From positions 46,570,581 through 46,634,580 of the forward strand of contig OX442314.1 in assembly GCA_949358305.1 (NCBI GenBank): a stretch of DNA of 64,000 bases. Direction: 5' to 3'. Position 1 is the stretch's first letter; every line of letters begins with the position of its first letter. Source of the stretch: Strigamia acuminata. Lineage: Eukaryota > Arthropoda > Chilopoda > Geophilomorpha > Linotaeniidae. Shown here one piece after another: positions 20,413 through 30,828 of the stretch. The position numbers and the translations under genes were made by a program. The notes under the pieces were generated by a model that worked only from the letters and a program-made list of their open reading frames with translations, searched no databases and had not been told where the DNA came from.

Positions 20413-23400
20413 ACGCAGATCCATCAGGTCTAGTGGACGCTGCGTCACCTCCGAAATCGGAATCAGAGAATGAAAATCTGAAGATAATGGAAGATGTTGG
20501 AGAAGTTATTGATGAATTAATTCGTCAAACAGAACTAAAAGAAAAAGGATCTCTTGATGTAAAAAAGGAGATTGTCGGCGAAACCCCGACTGAAGAAGAC
20601 ACTTCCAATATTCAAGATAAAGTCGAAGTTAAAGACGATAGACCAAGCTCAGTTCCAGAGACACCTGGAATTGAGGAGTGCATTAAGTTATTTGCAGCTA
20701 CAACTCTTGATACCAATGAGTTATTAGATGAATTGCCTTTGGAGCCTCCAATTACAATTCATCATAAATTGCGCAAGTTTGAGTGCAAACTGGCTGGAAT
20801 ACCAAACAGCCAAGACCTTCCGACGTTAAAGTTAGAAACGTTAAAAGGTGTAATAACTGGAATGTTGGACTCAGGAGCAAATAAAAGCTTCCTAGCCACC
20901 TCAGTTATTAATCAATTAGGTCTAGAAAAATATCTACGACCTATCGGACCTGGTGTCAGAGTTACGACGGCAAGTGAAGAAGTCACTCCAGATGGAACCA
21001 TTCATCTTTCATTTCGATGGACACATGGCACGTTACGTCATCCGTTCATCGTAATACCAAATAAGTATCCAATGGTACTATTGGGTTGCGATTTTATGAA
21101 TAAATTAAAAATCCAACCTAATCCACAGACGATGTCTTGGAATTTCACGCAACCTGTGGATGCAGATTTACCCTACATTCCACAAGCGTTGCTGGAACGT
21201 TATTTGGAGAAAATAGAGGAACCCGATTCCTCATTTGTGACCTTTGCAAAAGCTTACGCTGCAAGTGTAACTCAAGGCAAAATTGATGAAGAGAATTTCA
21301 TCCAGAAGTTAGTCGAAGAAGCTAACTTAAATTTGGAGCAATCCAAATTATTAGAAAAGATGTTATCCAAACATAAAAGGATTATTTCTAAAGATCCAGG
21401 TAAAACACACCTGGTTAAGCACAAAATTGAGCTTGACACAGAGAAACCCATCCGTGTCCCCTTTAAGAGCATAAACCCTCAAAAAAGGGAAATAATCAGA
21501 CAACTTTGTCAAGACATGATTGACAAAGGCGTAGTCGTCAAAGCTGAAGGCGATTACGGAATGCGGCCAGTCCTAGTCATGCGACCAGGAAACGACCCAC
21601 GCTTGTGCATTGATTTTTGCCCCATCAATACACATACTAAGTACAACCCACCTCAAATGCCAACAATTGAGGAAATTCTGCGAGAAATCGGAGAATTCGA
21701 GTGGGTCAGTACTATAGATCTGACCAAGGGATATTGGCAGATAGAATTGCGACCCGAAGACAGAGAAAAAACTGCCTTCTGGAGTCCAATGGGGAGACTA
21801 ATGTTTTTAGTAATGCCTTTTGGATTAGTAAACGCACCGACTACTTTCCAAGAATTGATGGAAAAGGTTTTGGGTGACGTTTATAGAAAATTTGCATGGG
21901 CATATTTGGATGACATAATTGTTGTATCCAAATCGTTCGAAGAACACATTAAACATTTAGATATAGTGTTTAAAAAATTGGCAGAAGCTAATTTACATGC
22001 GCACCCTGGCAAGACGCATCTCTGTAGAAAGGAATTAATTTTTCTAGGCTACAAAGTAGGAGTAGAAGGACTTGCAGTAGACCCTAAAAAAGTCGCTGCA
22101 ATTACGCAATTTCCGGCTCCTACCAATCTTAAGGAATTACAAAGATTTCTAGGCATGGTGAATTTCTTTCACCGCCTAATCAAGAATTTAGCCACGGTTG
22201 CAGAACCATTAAGGCCACTCTTGAAGAAGGATGCGGAGTTCGATTGGGAACTGCATCATCAGGCAGCATTCGACGCAATAAAAGACTTGCTTACGAATGC
22301 TGAAACAATGAAGATGCCTGACTTGTACATGCCATTTATTGTTCATACTGACGCCAGTAGACAAGGGTTGGGTGCAGCCCTTACACAAAAGAAAAATGTG
22401 GATGGCCAAGAAGTCGAAATGCCATGCGTGTATGCAAGCAGAAGCTTGCAACCCGCTGAAAAGAATTATACTGTGACAGAATTGGAATGTCTCGCAGTAG
22501 TATGGGGATCACGCAAATTTCGCCCATACTTAGAGTACACTACATTCACTGTACAAACGGATCACCAAGCACTTAAGTGGTTGATGTCGTTATCTGACCC
22601 GTCGGGCAGATTAGCTCGTTGGCAAATGGAGCTGATGGCGTATTCATTCGAAATACAATACGTCAAAGGTCCGCTGAATGTAATAGCAGACGCATTGTCA
22701 CGTGCACCTGTCAGCGCACCTGACGAACCAGAAGACGATGGCGATAATGATGATTTATTATCATATTGTCCATCTCCTTGCCGAAGTTGGCAAATGGGAA
22801 AATTGAACGAATTACCCAAGTCAATAATAGTCAATGAAAGTGATCAAGCATTAATTAATTTTTGTATTAATATGCATGATCCGTCAGGAACTCCTGACGT
22901 CGAATTAAGAGCCATGATGGCTAAAAAATTCGAGCTGCCAACAACAAATGTTTTAATTAAAGCATTTGCAGCTAAAATTGCTAAACAATTGGAATGTGAT
23001 CCTCCAACGAGAGATGACATTATTGCAGCGCAAAAAGCAGACAAATTTTGCCAACATATTCACAATTACTTGTTAAACAAGCAATATCCAAGTTACATAG
23101 TAACTCGTCTTCAAAGAAGAAATTTTGAAAGACACGCGAGTACTTATCTCATTGAAGAAGATATGTTACTCCATTATCATCCTACCTCTACCGATGAATT
23201 AGGAGAGGATGGTAGGGCGCTTAAAGTTGTTGTGCCAAGAAAATTGATTTATAAAATCATTTGGTTGATGCACGGACATCCACTGTCCGGCCACCCAGGC
23301 ATTGCGAGGACAATGTACCGAACTCGAAGAGTTTATACCTGGAAAGGTATGAAACGTGATATTACACGTTTTATTCAACATTGTCAAGGATGTCAGGCAT

Positions 23401-24659
23401 GCAAGCCGAGATCGAAGACCGAAATTGAAGGCGCTCAAATTGGACCATTTGGACCATTTGACTGCCTTAGTGTGGATTTGTCTGGTCCTAAACCAAGAAC
23501 CAGAAGAAACAATACCCACATTTGCGTCATCGTAGATGTCGCTACGCATTGGCCAGAATTATTTCCAATGTGTAATCCAACGGCAATAAAGGTTGCCAAC
23601 ACAATTTATCACTTATCGATAACTTTTGGATTTCCAAGACAAATTATAAGTGATAATGGACCTCAATTTCGATCACAGGTCTATAAAGAATTTTGCAAAA
23701 AATTCGACATGTCGCGAACACCGACATCGATTTATCATCCACAAAGCAATCCTGTGGAGAGAACCAATCGAGATATTAAATATTTAGTTTTGATTTATTT
23801 AGATATTCACGACCAATGGGATGAGTATCTACGCGAATTTGCATTCAGTTTGAGAACAACTGTAACAAGAGGCAGAGATTATTCTCCAGCTTTCTTGAAT
23901 TTTTTCCGAGAATTAAGAATTCCTTGGGATCCAAGAATTCCGGAAGGAATTTTGGTCATTGACCCAAAAAATCCGCATTTATATGTTCAGAAATTAGAAG
24001 CAATAATTGCAAAGACATATCAGCATATGATGTCTCACGTCTTAGATTTGAGACGCCGTGTCGAAGCTGGAAAATCAGATAAGAAATTCGACAACTTCAG
24101 ACAAAATGATTTAGTCTGGCGAGAGTCTCATATTCTCTCAAATGCCGCTAAAGGAATAGCAGCAGGCATTTCACCAAAAAGGAATGGGCCTTATGTAATT
24201 GTCAAAAGGTTACAAGGAGGCGCCTTTCAACTTCGACGGCTGAGTGATAATAAAATTTATCCAGCTGTTCACGGCACTGAATTAATGCCGTACTTTCCTG
24301 TTTTCAACCAAGAAATTTGGCTGGAAGGGGAGGAAGTGGGTCAAAAAACAAAAAATATTGTTAACACCTTGGATGATGCTAAATTATCCAAAATTCCTGT
24401 CGAAAACACGGAATCGAGTGAAAAATCGAAACTCAAAAATAACGAAGTCGATGAAATAAACAAGCGACTTGAAAATGTTTCTCTTGATGAAAATCTAGAA
24501 AAGGAAATGTTTTTAGAAAAAGAGAAAATTTCAAACAATGAAGAAAATAACTCATCTGACATTGGAGACGATGCTGATGACAATCTAAACAAGTTGGATT
24601 GTACTTCGCGAAAGTCAAAGTACAACTTGAGATCTCGCGTTCCGCGAGTCAAGACATAG
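20407..24659 (+). CDS. Element B Pol polyprotein
   Basis: The open -1 frame runs from the slippery site; its first GTG is at 20433, from which 1408 aa follow, so translation is expected by frameshift rather than its own start. The order is protease (MLDSGANKSF, about 146), reverse transcriptase (WAYLDDIIVV, about 491), RNase H (VHTDASRQGL, about 640), integrase zinc finger (HGHPLSGHPG...CQGCQAC, about 948-990), integrase DDE core (VDLSGPK, SDNGPQF, NPVERTNRD, about 1012-1110), a GPY-like segment (NGPYVIVKRL) and an acidic tail. Protease-RT-RH-IN order marks Ty3/gypsy. One RT residue differs from copy C at a conserved place: IDFCPIN instead of IDFRPIN, which may cripple the enzyme. Confidence 0.9.
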
Positions 24660-24848
24660 CGTTGACTTTCAGCTTTTGGGTTTACCCAAAAGATCCGAGA
24701 GAGCAATCTCGTGACGTCATTCGTAGTCCACACTCGAATGACAACGTTCACAATGCGTTATAATTTGTGACGTCATTCGGTGTCACCGAAACAAGTTCGT
24801 TGCTCCAATCAACGAACTTAGCCACTTTTCCGATAAGTTTTGAAGTGG

Positions 24849-27645
24849 ATGCATCGACTCCGATACAGCACGACAGTTTTTCTTGATTCAGCAAACTGTA
24901 AGTTATTTTTCTGAAAGAAAAATTCGATAAATATATTTAACATAATTTATTAATTCTTTCTAGCCGAAAGAATTTCTTTTTCGACGCGAAAAAGAAGGAG
25001 AATGGCAGACGACGAAGTCAACCTCCATGCGGACGATGAAACGCCGATGGAAGGAGCCGGTAACGACGTCCAATTATCGTTACAAGAGAGGGTAAATTAG
25101 TAAAATAAGTTTTACCTAGTGTTTCAGTCAGAAAAATTGAGTAATTTCACTTTTCCTGACTTCAAACACAAGCCGCTAAAAAATAAAAATGGCGGCTATA
25201 AAAGTCACGTGCTTCAAGCATGTGCGAAGGGAATTGCCATGACAACCAACATCCCTTAGTGGCTCACGGCCACAAGCGCTAAGCTTAAAAAATATTTCAA
25301 ATAAGAAATTATTTGTTTATTTTTAAATAAACTAATTTATTTATTTATTTTTTCGAATATAGATCGAGAGGGATCGAGAGACGCCGTTTGCGCTCCCCGA
25401 TCATGTGCCGACCCAACACCCGCTGATTTTTCGAGCGGCATTGCCCGAAAAAATCAGAAGACTGAAGACGGCAAACAACACGTGGTGGAAGTTGCGCCAC
25501 GACTTCAGCAGATCGGCTCTGCAAGGATTTGGAGCAAGAGGCCGGTTCATCGAGCGCCTTCACGTCGACGGAGTCGACGAAATCGAGTGGACGCTCGACG
25601 AGAGCCCCCCAGGACCACTAGCTGCCGAGCTGCTGCACAACCAGTGGCCAGTGACGCCACGAGAGCGTCACGAGCACAGAAGAGCGCTAAAGAGTACCGG
25701 AATTAATTACGGTGCTCTCACCCAATTGAGGAAGAACCTCAAAACGACACAACGCGAAGTCGTGCGACGGTACCGCAAGTCCGTTCGCGACGGGAACCCA
25801 CAATTTCCCGTCACACAAACCGAGCTCCATCAGTTGGCGCTCGCAGGGTGTTTCAATGATTTTCCGGGATTCTTCTCGTCGAAAGCACTCCGAGCTGCCG
25901 CAGTGCAGCTTCGCGTCGACGAAAATCGACAACTGGCTCAAGAACAGGAGGCAGAGGAGCAAGCGCGCTGCGCTCTCCCTTTTTATCGAGAAGATGAAAT
26001 TCCGGCCCCAGAGGCCATCAATCCTCCGCCGCAAGACGAGGATTTGAGGGTGGGGCAACTCCCTCCGCCGGTTCCAGTCCGACCGATGTTCCGCGAATCG
26101 AGCCGCGATCGAGAAGAGCGACAGAGGCGATCGCGCCCATATTCGACTGAAGCGCAGCCACCACGCCCGCAGTCGCGACGAGGACGGACACCAGAGATGT
26201 TTGGCTCGTCGTCTTCGTTAAGCTTCGAATCGGACTCCACAATCAAGTCCGCCCGAAGTAGCCGAACCGTCTCCACATTCAAAGTGGACAACCCGGCTAC
26301 TCCATACGCCATGAGACGTGTCGTCGGTGATATCTCTCCCGACTGTAGCGTGCCTGTACCTGGACATGCTAGCCGCTTGCCCGAACATGGATATGTTTCC
26401 CGCTTGCCGGCTGGAGTTAGCAACCTGCAACTCCGGCCATTTTTTAGTGAGTCATTCGGACCACAATGGACCTGCTACGAGCAGCAACCCATTAGAGCGC
26501 AGCAGGAAGTGCTCCAGAAGCTGGACGCATACCAAAGCGCCCAGATCGCCGAGTCGCAGAAGGACTGGCAGAGACTAGCTGAAAGGCTAGAACTCTCCGA
26601 CATCAAGACCATTGATGATCCCCGCCTGATGGATTTTCAGCGTCAGCTAATTCCGGGGATGACTAGGGTGTTGTACCCTGGTGTTCTTCCTTCGCCAGGA
26701 CAGGCGTTAGCGGCCATTACTTACCTTTGGACCGCGCCGATGGGCCTGTCGGAGAAGAAAGTCGAGCTGTGGTACCACCTCCGGCTCGACCCGCCTACGA
26801 TCTTAGCCGAGCTCATTAAGCAAGTCGTAGCAAACGGCGAGACCGAAGAAGAGGCCGCCGTTCGGTTACGAACCGAGTGGTCCTTTGTGAAGGCCACGGC
26901 GCAAATGGCCGGAAGAACACCGCTTCCAGTTACGAGCGCCACAGCAGCAGCGTCACTAGCTGTTTTCCAGTCGGCCCAAGAAGGCGCTGGATGTTCATTT
27001 TGGCAGGAGAACGCCGGAAGTTCTCAAACTCCAGCCGGAGTTCAACGGGCAGTCGAACCCCGTAAGCTCACCGGAGTTGGTCGAGCGCAGGGACGAGGCG
27101 TCACACCCTCGTCAACCTCCGCACCCGCGTTGGTTTTCTTGGGCTCGCCGAGCCATTTCGACGATGCCACGACGGAAGACTCACGTCCACCGCCGCCGCC
27201 GCCAGCCAAGCCGGAGAAGACGATTAAGCCGCTGAAGAAAGAGTCGGCTTTCAAGACCCTGATGCGCCTGTATCCGCACTTCTATTTGACGCCGGATACG
27301 CGAACACTGCTTAGCAACAATCACAAGTTGTCGAGGCAGGTGTTTATGTGGCTCGAAGACCACATTCGGGTGTTAAGCCCACCATCGGTGCTCCACGACC
27401 GACTCCTGAGAGCACGATTGGCGCCAGAGGATCCGATAGAGTTTGCGGCGCTAGGATTTTTCAACCGAGCGAACTCGGCAAGAATCATCCAGGTTTGGCT
27501 TCATGTCAACCCTGGAATGGTCTCCGGACCAAACGCAGGTCGCGACCTGTGTATCGTCAATGAGCGGTCCAATCCGACGGACAACGCCACGGACATGATG
27601 CGCCCGTTGACGCCTGAGCGAACTCAGAACATGGACGAATCATAA
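24849..27645 (+). CDS. Element B ORF3, unknown protein, with two introns
   Basis: Inferred coding exons are 24849-24897, 24964-25091 and 25363-27645, giving 819 aa from the first ATG after pol. The joins are supported by copy C, where the same sequence is contiguous. Visible traits are a basic stretch RKRRR (about 25-29, nuclear-signal-like), an Arg/Glu-rich N-terminal third, an SR-rich patch (RESSRDREERQRRSRP, about 300), a predicted helical middle, a poly-Pro run (about 665) and a conserved C-terminal domain ending TQNMDES. There is no signal peptide or membrane segment, so it is not an envelope protein. The region is clearly GC-rich, unlike the AT-rich pol. I recognise no domain. Without splicing, the frame starts at ATG 25002 and stops inside intron 2. 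Confidence 0.75.
24898..24963 (+). other. ORF3 intron 1 (66 bp), retained in element B
   Basis: It begins GTAAGT and ends TTTCTAG. The flanks GCAAACT and CCGAAAG are joined without any gap in copy C (around 33237-33243, complement). It falls inside codon Ser17. Confidence 0.9.
25092..25362 (+). other. ORF3 intron 2 (271 bp), retained in element B
   Basis: It begins GTAAAT and ends CGAATATAG. The flanks CAAGAGAGG and ATCGAGAGG are directly joined in copy C (33109/33108, complement). Phase 0, between Arg and Ile. The intron is AT-rich with several stops, in contrast to the GC-rich exon. Confidence 0.9.
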
Positions 27646-27684
27646 ATTGGTTCGTTCATTTTCTCTCCATGTAGGATTCGTCTT

Positions 27685-27697
27685 AAATGGGGGGATG
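27685..27697 (+). promoter_or_regulatory. Polypurine tract, element B
   Basis: AAATGGGGGGATG directly precedes the 3' LTR (TGTGGTGATC). The same tract precedes the 3' LTR of copy C. It is the expected primer site for plus-strand synthesis. Confidence 0.8.
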
Positions 27698-28667
27698 TGT
27701 GGTGATCTCAAAATATTCACCAACTTAGAAGATAAAATTAATTGTCTTCTAATTAATTTGACTGTGGCACACGCCAAGTCAGATCATGTGACCGAGGGGA
27801 GAAATCCTCTCTAGGCACATATCACCCCAGGTTGTCCGGGGTGAAAACGGTTATTAGCCGTTATGGTGCAATATGGTGTAATAACCACTAGTTGCACCCA
27901 TTTGAGCTAAGTGCGCAGGTTTTCTGCGCAATATTGAAGCGTGCTGGGCTCACGCCTTGGCTCAAATCGGCACTCTGAAAAATACAACAACAACCTCAAC
28001 ATCACTGCTTTTGCTCCTGAAAGAAAAGTATTGATAGAGGACCGTTGTAACTCAGTTTCACCTGCTATCTTTGTGCCACCCTAAGCACAAAGCCAGCTAT
28101 CCTGCTTGAATTAGCCGAAGCTAATTCCAGCAATCGTAACCGAGAAGTTTCCCGACGATCGTGAACCATCGCCGTCGCTGCCGCGCGAACGACAGCCACC
28201 GCCATCGTACGAGAGCCGGAAGCCTACAGCCGTCAACCACCGCCGCCGAGCCGTCGCACGAGCCGTAGAAGGAGCCCACGAGAACCATCGTCTTCGACCA
28301 TCGTTCGTGAGTTCAGCAAACGAAGACATTTGCCTTCGCTCAACAACATTGTGTTGTTTAAGCGCCATTTTAGCGCTTTGTAGCTTGCAACAGTCGTTGC
28401 AAGCCCTTCCTTTGTTTCACACTCATTTCATTTCGCGACTTGTCGCATTTTGTGATATTTCTAATCATTTTAAACTAGTCATTGTAATTAAAACCGAATA
28501 AATACATATTTGTGATTTTTATTGATAAAACTGTCTTTTTATTTCTTTTCCTTAAACTTAACCCCTAGATAATTTAAGGCCGCCGATTGTAAGTCTTTTA
28601 TAGCATTCACCTGCGGTTTCTGCTTAATTTATTAGAAATTAAGTGGATAATAACCCGGATCGCAGCA
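27698..28667 (+). repeat. 3' LTR of element B
   Basis: It is 970 bp, TGTGGTGATC...GATCGCAGCA. It aligns with the 963-bp LTRs of copy C at both ends and over long inner blocks, but the middle (about 27975-28100) is clearly diverged. B and C therefore belong to different lineages of the family. Confidence 0.85.
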
Positions 28668-29802
28668 GGTTGTTAGAACGAAACAGCGCCTTCGTGAGAA
28701 AGTATGGTGGCCGGGGCTGGACAAAGACGTGGAGCAGGTGGTTCGCGCGTGTCGGGCATGCCAGTTCAATGGACCAACTGAAAAACCAGAGCCAATTAGG
28801 AGTACAAAATTACCGGAAGGACCATGGAGAGATCTTGCTATCGATTTGTGCGGGCCATTTCAGGATGGCTGCTCGATTGTAGTGCTCGTAGACTATTATT
28901 CGCGTTGGCCCGAAGCGGCAATTTTAAAATCGACCAAAACGGAGAAAATAGTTCCGTGGTTGAGCTACGTGTTTGATGGTTGGGGTTTGCCGAAATCCAT
29001 CACGTCGGACAACGGCCCACAGTTCGTAGCTGCGGAATTTAAGGACTTTATGAAGGAATGTGGAATTGAACACCGAAGGGTCACGCCATACTGGCCCCAG
29101 GCCAACGGCCAAGTTGAACGCCTGAATAAGTCCTTCGTAAAGGCATTTCGATCTGCACAAATTGAGAAAGGAAATTGGAAAAAAGCGTTGGGAGAATTCC
29201 TGCAGTCATATCGCAGCACGCCACATAGGACAACGGGAGTTTCTCCATATGAATTAATGACGGGGCGTTTGATGAACAACAAGATCCCGTATTTAATAAG
29301 ACCACAAAAAGGAGGTTTGCATAAACGCGTTAAAGAGAGGGACGCGATAGAAAAGTCAAAATCAAAAGAGTACGCCGATTTAAACCGTAGGAGCGTACAA
29401 ATGGACATTAGAGTTGGTGACAACGTTTTGGTGTCAAAACCAAGAAAACACAAATTAGACTTAGCTTTTGAAGAGGACATCTTTATTGTACACAATAAGA
29501 AAGGCAATTGTGTAATTTTAAGAGCACCCGATGGAAGACTGATTAGACGGAACGTGACGCACTTGAGAAGGTACGAACAAGAGCAATTAGATGACACCTT
29601 AACCGTTCCAGATCCAGCTCTCGAGGAAGCGACGCAAGGACAAGCAGGGGAAGCTGATCAATATCCTGTTTTGAACGATGTGGACGCGGAGGAGAGGGTT
29701 GAGGAAGAGCAGCGAGTTGAGGCGCCAGCTGAGTTCGTGCCACGGCGGTCAGCAAGAGAAAAGAAGCCGCCGGATTGGTATGGGCAGTGGGTTCCGAAAT
29801 AA
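28668..29802 (+). CDS. Mag-like Pol, integrase C-terminal part
   Basis: This continues the Mag Pol after element B. The frame runs VVRTKQRLREKVWWPGLDKD, then CRACQ (the Cys pair of the integrase zinc finger), the DDE core (IDLCGPF, SDNGPQF, GQVERLNKS), and a basic C-terminal domain to the TAA at 29800-29802. The His pair belongs to the missing junction segment, so the protein could not be repaired by removing element B alone. All three catalytic acids are intact. Confidence 0.9.
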
Positions 29803-29813
29803 GATGTAGAAAT

Positions 29814-30776
29814 TGCTGCGATCCGGGTTATTATCGCACTTATTTCTAATAAATAAGCACGAAACCGCAGGTGAATGCTACTTGAGACTTATATCGCGGC
29901 CTTAAATTATCTAGGGGTTAAGTTTAAGGAAATAAAAAGACAGTTTATAGTATAAAAATCACAAATATATGTTTATTCGGTTTAATACAATAAAATATGA
30001 TAAAAATGACTAGTTGAAATAATACAATGGCGACAAGTCGCTGAATAATGGAGTAGGAAACAAAGGAAGGGCTTGCAACGACTGTTGCAAGCTACAAAGC
30101 ATCAGAAATGGCGCTTAAACAACACAATGTTGTTGAGCGAAGGCAAATGTCTTCGTTTACTGAACTCACGAACGATGGTCGAAGACGATGGTTCTCGTGG
30201 GCTCCTTCTACGGCTCGTGCGACGGCTCGGCGGCGGTGGTTGACGGCTGCAGGCGTCCGGCTCTCGTACGATGGCGGTGGCTGTCGTTCGCGCGGCAGCG
30301 ACGGCGATGGTTCACGATCGTCGGGAAACTTCTCGATTCGATTGCTGGAATTAGCTTCGGCTAATTCAAGCAGGATAGCTGGCTTCGTAATTCGTTACAA
30401 AGCAAGCTGGTGAAACTTGACGGTTACACGGTCCACTGTCAATACGTATTGTCGGAGCAGATATCGCAGTGATGTTGTGGGTTGTGTATTTTTGTCAAGA
30501 GTCCCGATTTGAGCCAAGGCGCGAGCCCAGCACGCTTCAATATTGCGCAGAAAACCTGCGCACTTAGCTCAAATGGGTGCAACTAGTGGTTATTACACCA
30601 TATTGCACCATAACGGCTAATAACCGTTTTCACCCCGGACAACCTGGGGTGATATGTGCCTAGAGAGGATTTCTCCCCTCGGTCACATGATCTGACTTGG
30701 CGTGTGCCACAGTCAAATTAATTAGAAGACAATTAATTTTATCTTCTAAGTTGGTGAATATTTTGAGATCACCACA
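29814..30776 (-). repeat. 3' LTR of element C
   Basis: Left end of the element on the plus strand. TGCTGCGATC...GATCACCACA is the reverse complement of TGTGGTGATC...GATCGCAGCA. An open frame at 30108-30413 inside it is an accidental antisense frame that recurs in the other LTR. Confidence 0.92.
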
Positions 30777-30789
30777 CATCCCCCCATTT
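30777..30789 (-). promoter_or_regulatory. Polypurine tract, element C
   Basis: The complement reads AAATGGGGGGATG immediately before the 3' LTR. Confidence 0.8.
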
Positions 30790-30828
30790 AAGACGAATCT
30801 TACATGGAGAGAAAATGAACGAACCAAT

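Larger units (their letters stand above)
20265..28667 (+). mobile_element. Element B: 5'-truncated copy of the 12-kb gypsy-type family
   Basis: It begins abruptly in the Gag zinc knuckle and runs through Pol, ORF3, a polypurine tract and a 970-bp 3' LTR. It has no 5' LTR, and most of gag is missing. At the left edge the Mag sequence and the element share ATCGCC (20265-20270), so the junction sits in a 6-bp microhomology. At the right edge the LTR abuts the resumed Mag integrase (28668). A few Mag codons are missing between the edges. This fits a full insertion into the integrase followed by a deletion of the 5' LTR, most of gag and a little flank. Unlike copy C, it retains two introns in ORF3. 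Confidence 0.85.

Noticed and set aside
17316-29802. An intact single Mag gag-pol gene after removing element B
   Set aside because: The junction has lost Mag codons including the integrase His pair, so the reading is broken even without the insertion.
30108-30413. 101-codon frame repeated at 41151-41456 and antisense at 28111-28368
   Set aside because: Lies within the LTRs, opposite to the element; its recurrence only reflects LTR copying.
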